A stretch of DNA of 64,000 nucleotides from KBS-96 sp963722585 (lineage in GTDB: Bacteria; Acidobacteriota; Terriglobia; Bryobacterales; Bryobacteraceae): positions 62,001 through 126,000 of the forward strand of contig CAVRNU010000012.1 in the NCBI GenBank assembly GCA_963722585.1, read 5' to 3'. The notes below the pieces were generated by a model. The model ran no database searches. It saw only the letters and a list, made by a program, of their open reading frames with translations, and had not been told where the DNA came from. The translations under genes and the position numbers were made by a program. This document shows, one piece after another, positions 56,420 through 64,000 of the stretch (positions are counted from its first letter, which is position 1; every line of letters begins with the position of its first letter).

Positions 56420-56990
56420 AGAGAGCGAACCCGTCGCCTTTCGTCACCCGGTTGAATTCGCGCCGTGTCATCAAATCCGGCCCGCGTAATTTCACTCCTT
56501 CCCGCGCTTTCTTCCGCCGGCGAAAGTCCAGAAGGATACCTGCGAAGAAGCTGGCCAAATTAATCGCGACCCAGACCGCAATTGGTGACTGCATCACCTC
56601 GTGCACCTCCCGGCCGCTATAGATCTGCCATCGGAGCCAGTCGTGAAAGAACCGAGGCGTAGTAGCCATAAAGCGTACGCTGAGCGGTTTTCCTGGCTCG
56701 GGGCCATCCCCAACGACCGGCTTTCCATTTTGGAGCAGCATGTAGTAGCGCCTGGCCTTGCCGCGATGGATGAGAAAAGAAATTACAGGTCCAACCGGAG
56801 TTTGAGCGAGTTCGCTGGTGAGATATTCCGCGAAATAAAATCGCTCGAGGGGCGGCTCGAAATGCTGCCACAGCGCAAGGATTGGAACGATCGATAGCGC
56901 CCCGAGGACGATGCCCAACAAAAAGCCAAGGGGCGCGCGAGTAGGGAAATTTTCTGGCATGCCTAGTCTTGGAAGCCGGGCTGCCTCCAA
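56406..56990 (-). CDS. Membrane domain of the split coupling protein
   Basis: A 194-residue protein (possible start also at 56960) with membrane helices at about 21-41 and 157-177 separated by a periplasmic loop, then a cytoplasmic linker KLRGPDLMTRREFNRVTKGDGFALYVKD. Two-helix layout and linker match the N-terminus of TrwB/TraD, whose nucleotide-binding domain is the next gene. So this is best read as the first part of the coupling protein, either naturally split or separated by a one-base indel. Confidence 0.72.
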   Translation of the reverse strand: MEAARLPRLGMPENFPTRAPLGFLLGIVLGALSIVPILALWQHFEPPLERFYFAEYLTSELAQTPVGPVISFLIHRGKARRYYMLLQNGKPVVGDGPEPGKPLSVRFMATTPRFFHDWLRWQIYSGREVHEVMQSPIAVWVAINLASFFAGILLDFRRRKKAREGVKLRGPDLMTRREFNRVTKGDGFALYVKD

Positions 56991-57502
56991 CGCTCGATCA
57001 CGTAGAGCCGGTCGGCTCCTGGGACGCTAACTGCTAAGAAGGGATCGCGGAGCTCGCAGGAATGCGAGACGTAGAATTGCGCGTCGGGAAATTGCTCGAG
57101 AATCGGTGACATGATGTGAACGACCGAGGGCGGAATAGGCTGGTTGTAAATCTCGTGAGAGAACCCATCGCCGAATTTCCAGGCCGAATAGTCTTTGACC
57201 GGATGCCAGTTCCACTCCGCACGCCAGGTGCTTCGGCGGGCTTTCTCTAAAGCCTTCCGGCGCCGCGTAACCTGGCCGTCCAAGAAAGTCGTGACCTCGC
57301 CGTAGTCGTAAACGGCGATGCGTTCGGCCTGAAGAACGCGCTCCAATTCGACGAGCTGGAGCGGAATTTCATTGATGCCGAGCCGTTTCGAAAGGCGGGC
57401 GTATTCGGCATCCACTTCGGTCGGAACGAGTGGCGCGGCAGCCGGTTCGGCCTCCAATAACGCGTCCAAAGCCCAGAATCTGGCAGGGAACAGAGTCATC
57501 AT
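56963..57502 (-). CDS. Protein of unknown function in the transfer module
   Basis: A 179-residue soluble protein (start at 57502 or 57499) that I cannot assign. It has a charged central helix (LVELERVLQAERIA, VTRRRKALEKARRSTWRAEW) and a C-terminal half with VSHSCELRDPFLAVSVPGADRLYVIERW. No catalytic motif stands out. It overlaps both neighbours by a few bases, so it is translated with the relaxosome genes. Confidence 0.65.
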   Translation of the reverse strand: MMTLFPARFWALDALLEAEPAAAPLVPTEVDAEYARLSKRLGINEIPLQLVELERVLQAERIAVYDYGEVTTFLDGQVTRRRKALEKARRSTWRAEWNWHPVKDYSAWKFGDGFSHEIYNQPIPPSVVHIMSPILEQFPDAQFYVSHSCELRDPFLAVSVPGADRLYVIERWRQPGFQD

Positions 57503-57855
57503 GCTATAGCCTCCGCTTGGTGCTGCTTGAGTAGGCGGATGGTCTGCTCGACGATCGTGGGCGCTTTCGCGACGGCCTCGTGACGAAGGTTGCGGAGGAG
57601 TTCCGGGGTGAGCTCTTTGCCCTGCTGAGCAGCGAGAATGACCAGTCGTGTGTGCTCCGCTTCAATGGTTTTGAAGACACGCTCACCCGTCACCGAACGT
57701 AGGTCCGCAAGGATCAAGAAACGCAGGTATTCGCTCATTCGCATGCCGTGGGAGCGCGCACGCTCTTCGAGCGCTTCATACTCTGGCGGGGCGAGTTTAG
57801 TGCCGACGGAACGAGGCAGTTTGCGAGGCACTACAGGTTCCTCCCGAGGAACCAA
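57499..57855 (-). CDS. Ribbon-helix-helix relaxosome accessory protein (MobC/TrwA-like)
   Basis: A 118-residue DNA-binding protein. RSVGTKLAPPEYEALEERARSHGMRMSEYLRFLILADL is a typical ribbon-helix-helix start of plasmid mobilisation accessory proteins, followed by a helical C-terminal part. Such proteins bind near oriT and help the relaxase. It is the gene nearest to the non-coding stretch at 57856-58101. Confidence 0.7.
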   Translation of the reverse strand: MVPREEPVVPRKLPRSVGTKLAPPEYEALEERARSHGMRMSEYLRFLILADLRSVTGERVFKTIEAEHTRLVILAAQQGKELTPELLRNLRHEAVAKAPTIVEQTIRLLKQHQAEAIA

Positions 57856-58101
57856 ACGCGCGTCGCGTCACAAAATGTTGGGTTACTGGGAGGCAACCCT
57901 GCAAGGGGTCTAGTGTAGTTCTGAATAACAGCCGCGCAGCGGCGGCTCCCCAAGGGGCTGGAATGCTGCTGAAACGGGGTCAAGCTGCAAACTCTGGACA
58001 ATGCCACTACACATTTCTCTTGGCAGCGATTGCTACTGGTTTCTGGCGATTTCCTGGATGAACCTTGGCAGAAAAGGCCGCTGGAATCTGTACGAACCCG
58101 A
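57856..58101. other. Non-coding stretch, candidate oriT
   Basis: 246 bases next to the accessory-protein gene. It contains the hairpin GCCGC-GCA-GCGGC (about 57930), a GGGTT/AACCC repeat (about 57880-57900) and a separated inverted pair GTGTAGT/ACTACAC (about 57911 and 58003). No known MobF nic sequence was recognised, so oriT is inference from position. Confidence 0.3.
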
Positions 58102-58911
58102 TTAGTAGGTGATGCCATAATCCTGTACCTTCTTGGCTGCCTCCTTCGCGTTACTCTGCGTTTGTGAACGTCCTTGCTCAAGCAACGCGTGGTTATGCTC
58201 ATGAGACCAATCCATCAGGGCTTTTCGCTGGCCACGATCGTACTCGAACGACTCTAACCGCTCCGGTCCTCTGCCTCGATCACCCCAGTTGTCTCGAACG
58301 TCCTGGCTGGCGCGGAGGGCAAGGTCGTGGACAACCTGGCGCTTATGCGCAATGGATTCCGCCACAAGCGGGTCTGACTGCTCGGCACGCGCCAAGTGTC
58401 TGTCCAACTCTTGGCGCATGAACTCGTAGCCGCGTTGATAATCCGAGACAACAGCATCCTTCGGGGAAGGAGTGGAGGCGTCGGCATTGAGCGCTGCGCC
58501 TGCCTGCGGTGCCTCGAAGGCAGAGAGTTGAACACCATGCTGCAGCGCGCTGTTGCGGATTTCGAATGCTCCCGCGTTGCGTTCCTGCGCGTGTCGGTTT
58601 ACGCTTTCGCGGAAACTGTCGATCTCGATTTGCGTGGTGATGCCGGGTTCGGCTTGGCGCAAAGCGGCGAAGGCGTCATTCAGTCCGGCTAGCCGTGCCT
58701 CGTACTTGCTATTAACGCTCTCGCGGGCTTGCAGCGCCGGATTCCGGGCAAGCTCCTCGCGCCATTCCTGCTGTACGGCGAGCGCCGAAGATAGCAGTGC
58801 GTCACGAGTTTGATAGAGGGCCTCCTGGTAACCATTCTCGCGGCCGTGCTGGCGCTGGCGGTCCTGATGGTCATCGAAGACGTTTTGGACGCGTTCGAAG
58901 AAGTTTGCCAT
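58102..58911 (-). CDS. Coiled-coil protein of unknown function
   Basis: A 269-residue hydrophilic protein rich in Ala, Gln and charged residues, mainly helical (ALYQTRDALLSSALAVQQEW, VSDYQRGYEFMRQELDRHLARAEQ). No signal peptide or membrane segment. I do not recognise a family. It lies in the transfer module between the VirB block and the candidate oriT. Confidence 0.6.
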   Translation of the reverse strand: MANFFERVQNVFDDHQDRQRQHGRENGYQEALYQTRDALLSSALAVQQEWREELARNPALQARESVNSKYEARLAGLNDAFAALRQAEPGITTQIEIDSFRESVNRHAQERNAGAFEIRNSALQHGVQLSAFEAPQAGAALNADASTPSPKDAVVSDYQRGYEFMRQELDRHLARAEQSDPLVAESIAHKRQVVHDLALRASQDVRDNWGDRGRGPERLESFEYDRGQRKALMDWSHEHNHALLEQGRSQTQSNAKEAAKKVQDYGITY

Positions 58912-58919
58912 AAGCGCGC

Positions 58920-59183
58920 TTACGCACTCACCTCCTTAACTTTGCTAGCGTCGTTCTTGGCGGACGGCGCGGCAGATGCGAGGGCCTCGCCAGGATTGGC
59001 GGCAAGCCATTTCTGGAATTCCTTGTCTTTGTCCAGGCCCGCGATGAGTTGTGTCAAGACATAGGCCGGGGTCGAGCCGTTCAGGTATTTGGCGTAAGCC
59101 TTCAACTTCGCGATCGCGTCGCTCGGCAGTGTAATATGCAGCGGTTCGTTGGCGAGCCTCTTCTCGGGTTCGAACAACGGCAT
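58920..59183 (-). CDS. Small RHH-like protein of the transfer module
   Basis: An 87-residue protein. LHITLPSDAIAKLKAYAKYLNGSTPAYVLTQLIAGL looks like a ribbon-helix-helix DNA-binding segment (one strand and two helices), followed by KDKEFQKWLAANPGE and a polar tail. A regulator or accessory DNA-binding role is plausible; no toxin partner is adjacent. Confidence 0.6.
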   Translation of the reverse strand: MPLFEPEKRLANEPLHITLPSDAIAKLKAYAKYLNGSTPAYVLTQLIAGLDKDKEFQKWLAANPGEALASAAPSAKNDASKVKEVSA

Positions 59184-59223
59184 TGTTTAGAGCGTTCTCC
59201 TTTCGATGGCTAGATTCTGGAGG

Positions 59224-59904
59224 CTAATGGAATGCCTGATCGCTGTGAAAGTCGACAATGGTCAGGCCGAGCGGGTTGTATTGCATCGTCTTCGACTCCA
59301 CCTTGTCCGCGAATACGAAGCGGATCGTCGCGGTAAGGTCTTCGCGACGCAGCTCAGCGTCGGATGAGTTCGCATAGACGATGCGTTGGAAGTCGACCAG
59401 CGCCTCATACGGCGGTGTCTCGAGGTTCGTGATCGAGACTTTGCGCACCTGGGCTTCGGTCTGCTCGATCTGGTTATTGAGCAGCTTCTTCACCCATTTC
59501 GATTGCTGGTCATCAAGCCAGGATTGAACACCAAGCTGACGGCTGAGGTAATACTTGCTGAGATAGTAATCCTCCAGGCGCTCTTTCTTGTGCGTGTAGT
59601 ACTTCGTTACGAAATCGCTCAAGAAGTGCTTTACTTCGGCGGCCTGCGGCCTGTACGCCGCGTTCTGTAAATTACTGGCTTGTGCTACGCCAAGCTCGTT
59701 AATGCGAACTACAATGGGTCGGAACGTGGCGAGCGCCCGCGTGTTGCCCCACACTACCCAGCCGAGCAACGTGACAGTGACCGCCAGGAGTCCAACCGCG
59801 ACGAGCAGCCAGGTATTCACGAGCGCCAGAGCGCCGAACTGCTCGGCTTTGGATCTCGACCACCGGCTATTGTTCAGATCGGAAGCCGGATAAGATGTTG
59901 CCAC
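59224..59904 (-). CDS. virB8: VirB8/TrbF-like type IV secretion protein
   Basis: A 226-residue bitopic inner-membrane assembly factor: short cytoplasmic N-terminus, one helix (LLVAVGLLAVTVTLLGWVVWG, about residues 32-53), and a periplasmic NTF2-like domain. The sequence VRINELGVAQ and the conserved position after the helix fit VirB8/TrbF. It immediately follows virB6. Confidence 0.75.
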   Translation of the reverse strand: MATSYPASDLNNSRWSRSKAEQFGALALVNTWLLVAVGLLAVTVTLLGWVVWGNTRALATFRPIVVRINELGVAQASNLQNAAYRPQAAEVKHFLSDFVTKYYTHKKERLEDYYLSKYYLSRQLGVQSWLDDQQSKWVKKLLNNQIEQTEAQVRKVSITNLETPPYEALVDFQRIVYANSSDAELRREDLTATIRFVFADKVESKTMQYNPLGLTIVDFHSDQAFH

Positions 59905-60795
59905 TTAGACGAACCTCCTGAGAATTGGTATCGGAATGCCGCCGCTTCCGGCGTAAGCGCCGCCCGTTGTCAGGTCGTTGACGAGCTGGCCAACCTTCAG
60001 GCACATTACCAAGCCGCCCGCAATCATGACCGTAAAACCCAGCGCAATTGCCCACCAGTGGCCAATGCTGTAGTCTCCGTGGACAGTATTGTTGATGAAG
60101 CCGAGAATGGCGTTGGCAAAGACGGCGACCAGGGCGGATGCGACCACACGATAGAGGCAGTACTTAATCATGTAAGCGACCCAGGCCCAAAAGAAATGAG
60201 AAGTGGCGCGGAACAGATAAGCCACGATAAAGAATGGCCCCAGTATGATTCCCACGCCAATTGCCCAAAAACTGTAGATCGTGACGACGAACAACCCGAG
60301 CTCGATGACCGCCATATCCATGCCAATCCAGACATAGATCACGATGGCGGGAATATCCCAGTAATGCGGCTTTTCCATCTGGCTCCAAATGGTTCCGATC
60401 TGGTTGAGGAAGGCGTTCAGGATGTGGATATCGATCTGGGCGGAGAGCCAGCGTCCCTCCTCCGTAAAGATCTGATGGAAGCTATAACCCACCAGTGGCA
60501 TCGGCGTGTTGAAATACCGAAGCAGGTTATAGGCGATTAGGTAGCGGACCGGGACGCGCCAGAAGTGATCCTCGGAGAACATATGGTTGCCCGTCAGATA
60601 GCTGTACGTCCAGCTCAACGCGCCGAGCACGAGAGCGAGGAGCCCGAGCTTATCGAGAAGCGTCTGGGCATTTTGGAGAAATACACCGCTCGCGCCCGCC
60701 ACCAACGCGTCGAGCGACTGAGTTACGAACGACACAAGGTCGACGGTTCCCTGATTGACCGGTATCGTGAATTGGGCAAGGATGGGAAGAAACAT
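59905..60795 (-). CDS. virB6: VirB6/TrbL-like polytopic channel protein
   Basis: A 296-residue membrane protein with about six helices (for example LLALVLGALSWTYSYL, AVIELGLFVVTIYSFWAIGVGIILGPFFIVAYLF, IALGFTVMIAGGLVM). Topology and position among virB genes fit VirB6/TrbL, which forms part of the inner-membrane channel. The family is poorly conserved in sequence, so the name rests mainly on topology and context. Confidence 0.72.
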   Translation of the reverse strand: MFLPILAQFTIPVNQGTVDLVSFVTQSLDALVAGASGVFLQNAQTLLDKLGLLALVLGALSWTYSYLTGNHMFSEDHFWRVPVRYLIAYNLLRYFNTPMPLVGYSFHQIFTEEGRWLSAQIDIHILNAFLNQIGTIWSQMEKPHYWDIPAIVIYVWIGMDMAVIELGLFVVTIYSFWAIGVGIILGPFFIVAYLFRATSHFFWAWVAYMIKYCLYRVVASALVAVFANAILGFINNTVHGDYSIGHWWAIALGFTVMIAGGLVMCLKVGQLVNDLTTGGAYAGSGGIPIPILRRFV

Positions 60796-60800
60796 AGATG

Positions 60801-60962
60801 CTATTGGCGGTAATTCTTAATCGTGTCGGCGGAGTTGCCCCACACAACCGTTTTTTGAGTGGTCTTGCGAAGGACAGTTTCACGCCGGCTGTACCGGTAG
60901 AGCAGGGAGAGAGCCAGGACGAGGGCGATGAGGAGCGCAATGAGAACTTTGACGCGCATCAT
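60801..60962 (-). CDS. Small single-helix protein with TrbJ-like tail
   Basis: A 53-residue protein: one hydrophobic helix (VLIALLIALVLALSLLY), then a basic stretch and the tail WGNSADTIKNYRQ. The same tail pattern closes the adjacent TrbJ-like protein (WGGSADTIAGYQQ). Its ATG overlaps the trbJ stop. Small entry-exclusion or lipoprotein-type genes occupy this place in other systems, but no lipobox is seen. Confidence 0.6.
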   Translation of the reverse strand: MMRVKVLIALLIALVLALSLLYRYSRRETVLRKTTQKTVVWGNSADTIKNYRQ

Positions 60963-61744
60963 TGTTGGTACCCCGCGATGGTGTCGGCCGACCCGCCCCA
61001 TTGGGTGGCTTCGGACGCAATGTAGTTATCGCGGATAGTCATGACATTGATCGAATCCGCGATGGTGTCGCGCGTTGTCTTATTCATGAGAATTTGCTGC
61101 TCGGCAATAGTCGTCAGCAGCGCGTTTTGATCCTCGGCCTGACGGTTGGCGAGCACCGTGCCGCTCGCGAGGAGATTGAGCTGCTCAACTTCCGAGTTAG
61201 TTCCGTTCGATACATCTTGCGACGTTTCCTCGAGATTAGTCAGTGCCAGGTCGTTCACGGGCTGATTTATACGGGAATTGGCGATGGCGAGCATCGCGGC
61301 TTCACTCATGCCGTCGGCTACATTGACGCTCGCGATATCGGCGCTCACGGAACTTCCGCCCAGCGGGAAGCCCGCATAAAAGGGCGGCGGCTGAATGCCG
61401 TATGTGGCCGTTTGCCATGCGCCCGGAATATTCGTGCCAGCGGTCACGGCGGGATTCCAGCCGCCAGTTTCGCCGAAGATGGTCGGCGTATTCGAATCGA
61501 CGACTTGCGTGGCAATCCCTAGCCAAGCCCGTTTGTTGGTGAACCAGGTGGCGTTATACGTCAGCTGGTTGTACGTTTGTGTCGCCATGTTGTAAAGCTG
61601 AATGATGTCCGCGATCTCGGTGATGGCATGGGCAGATTGCGTCGGATCGAAGACGATGGTTGGGAAACCGAAAATCTGCGCCAGCGCCGCGCCGGGAATT
61701 GCTAGAGCGAGACCGGCGGCAAGCAGGACACGTTTACGCCTCAT
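60959..61744 (-). CDS. trbJ: TrbJ/VirB5-like exported pilus-tip protein
   Basis: A 261-residue exported protein. Signal peptide KRVLLAAGLALAIPGAALAQ; mature part begins with IFGFPTIVFDPTQSAHAITEIADIIQLYNMATQTYNQL, the classic N-terminus of TrbJ/VirB5 proteins, and continues helical to the end (TIREN-type segment, WGGSADTIAGYQQ). The ATG at 61744 overlaps the stop of the upstream small gene (ATGA). Confidence 0.82.
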   Translation of the reverse strand: MRRKRVLLAAGLALAIPGAALAQIFGFPTIVFDPTQSAHAITEIADIIQLYNMATQTYNQLTYNATWFTNKRAWLGIATQVVDSNTPTIFGETGGWNPAVTAGTNIPGAWQTATYGIQPPPFYAGFPLGGSSVSADIASVNVADGMSEAAMLAIANSRINQPVNDLALTNLEETSQDVSNGTNSEVEQLNLLASGTVLANRQAEDQNALLTTIAEQQILMNKTTRDTIADSINVMTIRDNYIASEATQWGGSADTIAGYQQ

Positions 61745-61953
61745 CGGTGGAACCCTCCGAAGAACGTGCGAACGATGAATCCGTATACCCAGACGAGCGT
61801 GAGAAAGCCCATGGAGCCGACGAAGAAGCACACAATAGCGATGAGAAATCCGGCGTTGACCTTACCGGGCAGCGAGGCATATTTCATGTCGCGGCGGATC
61901 GAATCGACATCGCGGCGGATGGAATCGAGATCGTCTCTGTTCTGTTCATTCAT
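61741..61953 (-). CDS. Small membrane protein of the transfer module
   Basis: A 70-residue protein with a polar start containing a short internal repeat (DSIRRDVDSIRRDM) and one or two hydrophobic helices (FLIAIVCFFVGSMGFLTLVWVYGFIV). Function unknown. It is coupled to trbJ by a four-base overlap and follows virB10. Confidence 0.65.
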   Translation of the reverse strand: MNEQNRDDLDSIRRDVDSIRRDMKYASLPGKVNAGFLIAIVCFFVGSMGFLTLVWVYGFIVRTFFGGFHR

Positions 61954-61983
61954 GTGATGGTTTCCTTTCTGTTCGTTAAAGCT

Positions 61984-63183
61984 TTACTTCGCTGTTGCGT
62001 CATAGGCCTCCAAATTCAAATCATTAGTGAGGATCACCTTGATCCTGGTTCCCTCCAGAACCTTGATCGTCGGGAACTTGTTCAGGAATTTCGCCAGCAC
62101 TTGTTCCGCGCTCGACCCCATACGCTCGGTGAAACCCACGCGGAAGCCGGTTTCCGGATCGTAACCGTAGCCGCCATATGCGCCGATCTGCATGAGGCCG
62201 CCGATGCCGCCAAGGGCGAGCGACGTGCCGAAGATTTCGAGGTAGTGATGATCGACCTTGCTCACCACTCCCGTTTCGCCAATCTGATCGAGGCCGCGAA
62301 ATTTGTCAAGCGACACCGATTTTCCGTTGGGCAGGATCAACCGGTGAAACACAACCGCCAGCCGGCGATGGTCGAAGCTGTTTACGTCACGCGCTTCGCC
62401 CAGCATCCGCGAACCTTTGGGGATCAGCAACTCGAGGCCGCTACGGCTGTACATGTCGGAGGAAACCTGCGTAATGACCGGGCCAACGAACTCTCCATCG
62501 AGACGATTGAGAAGCACGGTTTCGAAGATCGTTCCCTCGTCCAGCCGGTACTGCGCGGAAGCGGCGGGACTAGGTTCGCTGGTTCCCGATGGCGCCTCGC
62601 TGCTCGCGTTTTGCGACTGCTGCGATGCGCCAGGCGGTTGTTGTCCTGGCTGTGGCACAGAAGACGTTGGAGCCTGGGCCGGCGCCTGAGATGCTTCCTG
62701 ATCGGCCCCGCGCTTCGTATTCTCGTGGCCGGGCGGAGCGAAAGCAACAGCCGAGGCATAGGGCGCTGTATGCGCCCGCTTCAGATCCTCGAGTCGCAAT
62801 TGCTTGCGGAGCTGCGCCACCGGATCGGCCTCGGCGGTGTGTGGCCCCTCGTCCATGACGGCTTGTGCGCGCTTCTTCGCGAGTTCCGCCTGCTCTGCCG
62901 CGCGCCGGGCTTCATCCATCTCGCGCTGTAGCTCGTTCTCTTGCGAATCGATATTCTCGGGGTTCATCGGCCACACCGTTACGGCAGCCTTCTTTTTGTC
63001 CGCTGTCGTGGGCTGACGATGACAGCTACCCCAAATCGTGAAGTACCCCAGGAGCCCAACACCGACCACGATTCCGAAGCGCTTCAGCCGCTCGATGGGA
63101 ATCGCGCCCTCGGGCTGCCGGTACTGTTGCCGGAGGCCGGGTTCTGGGGCCGGGTTATTCGGCGGAAGCGGCGGTGTAGCCAT
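61984..63183 (-). CDS. virB10: VirB10/TrbI core-complex protein
   Basis: A 399-residue envelope-spanning scaffold: short cytoplasmic N-terminus, one helix (FGIVVGVGLLGYFTIW), a Pro/Gln/Ala-rich periplasmic linker, and the C-terminal beta-barrel domain with EGTIFETVLLNRLDGEFVGPVITQV, IPKGSRMLGEA and LALGGIGGLMQIGAYGG (antenna region). The ATG at 63183 lies 29 bases inside the end of virB9. Confidence 0.9.
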   Translation of the reverse strand: MATPPLPPNNPAPEPGLRQQYRQPEGAIPIERLKRFGIVVGVGLLGYFTIWGSCHRQPTTADKKKAAVTVWPMNPENIDSQENELQREMDEARRAAEQAELAKKRAQAVMDEGPHTAEADPVAQLRKQLRLEDLKRAHTAPYASAVAFAPPGHENTKRGADQEASQAPAQAPTSSVPQPGQQPPGASQQSQNASSEAPSGTSEPSPAASAQYRLDEGTIFETVLLNRLDGEFVGPVITQVSSDMYSRSGLELLIPKGSRMLGEARDVNSFDHRRLAVVFHRLILPNGKSVSLDKFRGLDQIGETGVVSKVDHHYLEIFGTSLALGGIGGLMQIGAYGGYGYDPETGFRVGFTERMGSSAEQVLAKFLNKFPTIKVLEGTRIKVILTNDLNLEAYDATAK

Positions 63184-64000
63184 TGACCTTCCAGATGTCG
63201 AGTTTCTGCTTGCCGATCTGCAGGTACGCCACCTCCAGAATCTTCGGCACAAAGTACAAACCGTCGGGCCGCATCTCGAACTGAATCAGATTCGGTTTCC
63301 CGTCCCGGACTTCATAAAGCGCGGGGGCCTCTTGCGGATGCGCCCGAATGTAAGTGAATTTGTCGTCGTGCCACACTTCTTCCACGTTGAACGGTGGCTT
63401 GTCTTTGCGGAATCGGTACGTGAACTGCATCTTGCCGGGGTAGTCGGCACGCAACGTGTCCGATTCTACCCGGATCTTCGCTGCCGCCGATTCCTGTACT
63501 TTCTTGAGTTGCGCCCGCGCTTCGGCTGCCTCGAGTTTCAGACGTTCAGCTTCAGCTGCCGAAACGAAAACCGGCGGTTTTTCAAGAGACGAGGCATCCG
63601 CCGGTTTCAAAAACAGCTTCAGGTCAATCGAACTCGCGGTGCTGCCCGTGACTTCTTGGGCTTTCAGCGTATAGCTATTGTTGTGGTCGGTGACGATGTG
63701 AATGTCGGTCGCGATGCCGGTTTTCGAGGGCTTCACGGCGATGTAGCGCTCGGCCCCCGGAATGACATCGACATTCCAATAAGCTTTGTCACCGCAGAAG
63801 ACACCCATCGCCTTCTCGGTCTCGGGCAGCACGATAAGGGTTGTTTCCCGGATGCTGGCATGCAGCGGGATGATATCGTCGTCGTGCGCCACAATCGTTT
63901 GGGTGGTTTCCGCCGGCGCCGCTTTCTCGGCAACGGGCGGATTGTCAGCGCCGCGCGCGAGCCAGACGATCCAGGGGATCAATAAGCCAAGTAGGATCAG
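63155..64000 (-). CDS. virB9: VirB9/TrbG outer-membrane core protein (5' end outside window)
   Basis: At least 281 residues; the frame is open to the window edge (LILLGLLIPWIVWLARG), so the start and the rest of the signal peptide lie beyond base 64000. VirB9/TrbG features: TTLIVLPETEKAMGVFCGDKAYWNVDVIP, a coiled middle, and the C-terminal domain FTYRFRKDKPPFNVEEVWHDDKFTYIRAH with DGLYFVPKILEVAYLQIG. Pairs with VirB10 in the core complex. Confidence 0.9.
   Translation of the reverse strand: MILLGLLIPWIVWLARGADNPPVAEKAAPAETTQTIVAHDDDIIPLHASIRETTLIVLPETEKAMGVFCGDKAYWNVDVIPGAERYIAVKPSKTGIATDIHIVTDHNNSYTLKAQEVTGSTASSIDLKLFLKPADASSLEKPPVFVSAAEAERLKLEAAEARAQLKKVQESAAAKIRVESDTLRADYPGKMQFTYRFRKDKPPFNVEEVWHDDKFTYIRAHPQEAPALYEVRDGKPNLIQFEMRPDGLYFVPKILEVAYLQIGKQKLDIWKVNGYTAASAE

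Noticed and set aside
61660..62931. 423-codon open frame on the plus strand
   Set aside because: Antisense to trbJ and virB10, which carry clear family motifs; open by GC bias only.
63038..63985. 315-codon open frame on the plus strand
   Set aside because: Antisense to virB9, whose sequence is well conserved.

Overview
The window is a GC-rich bacterial sequence. Its gene content (group 3 NiFe hydrogenase, class III polyhydroxyalkanoate (PHA) synthesis, a Cyc2-like porin-cytochrome, several double-domain universal stress proteins, a double-SIS protein inside a hyp operon) suggests a soil Acidobacteriota of the Solibacter/Bryobacter type. This is an impression from protein resemblance, not a proof. 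No rRNA, tRNA or CRISPR array was seen.

Layout. 1-2.4 kb: 3' part of a NiFe hydrogenase large subunit, its maturation protease and a ketopantoate-reductase-like gene. 2.4-34.7 kb: an energy-reserve and stress island with GAPDH, a rubrerythrin-like protein, two universal stress proteins, an archaeo-eukaryotic-type primase with a TIM-barrel partner, a YbaK deacylase, an intact ISAzo13-type insertion sequence, a DksA-like zinc finger protein, a porin-cytochrome/diheme cytochrome pair, a P1B ATPase, a cytochrome/CBS operon, a K+ channel/acyl-CoA synthetase/glucan phosphorylase operon, malic enzyme, the PHA genes (phasin, PhaE, PhaC, SDR, PhaB, PhaA, PhaR) and a beta-CASP nuclease. 34.8-44 kb: signalling genes (PAS histidine kinase, receiver, NtrC-type sigma54 activator, a third stress protein, receiver, LysR, two PP2C phosphatases), a Rieske protein and a patch of rearranged gene debris. 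44-51 kb: hypB-A-F-SIS-E-D-C. 51.4-64 kb: a conjugation module (VirB11, MobF relaxase, coupling protein, VirB8, VirB6, TrbJ, VirB10, VirB9), cut by the window edge.

The most striking observation is a shared regulatory code. Seven exact copies of a 16-bp palindrome, TGCGY-N6-RCGCA, lie in gaps between genes at 4010, 5022, 12080, 15396, 17562, 33274 and 51113. Five of these gaps also carry candidate sigma54 (-24/-12) promoters at helper distance. Predicted targets include GAPDH, rubrerythrin, stress protein, primase, YbaK, DksA-like, metal ATPase, cytochrome/CBS and hydrogenase-maturation genes. The window encodes a kinase/NtrC-type activator pair that could be the controller. The proposed picture is one sigma54 regulon joining hydrogen metabolism, reserve polymers and stress survival. 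The motif sites are seen; the regulon is inference.

Many conserved genes (GAPDH, methyltransferase, porin-cytochrome, GlgP, acyl-CoA synthetase, malic enzyme, phasin, PhaE, PhaC, Rieske, HypF) carry one or two single-site frameshifts. That density in otherwise well-conserved genes points to sequencing or assembly indels more than to mass decay. Apart from one possible case at the coupling-protein junction, the conjugation module shows none.
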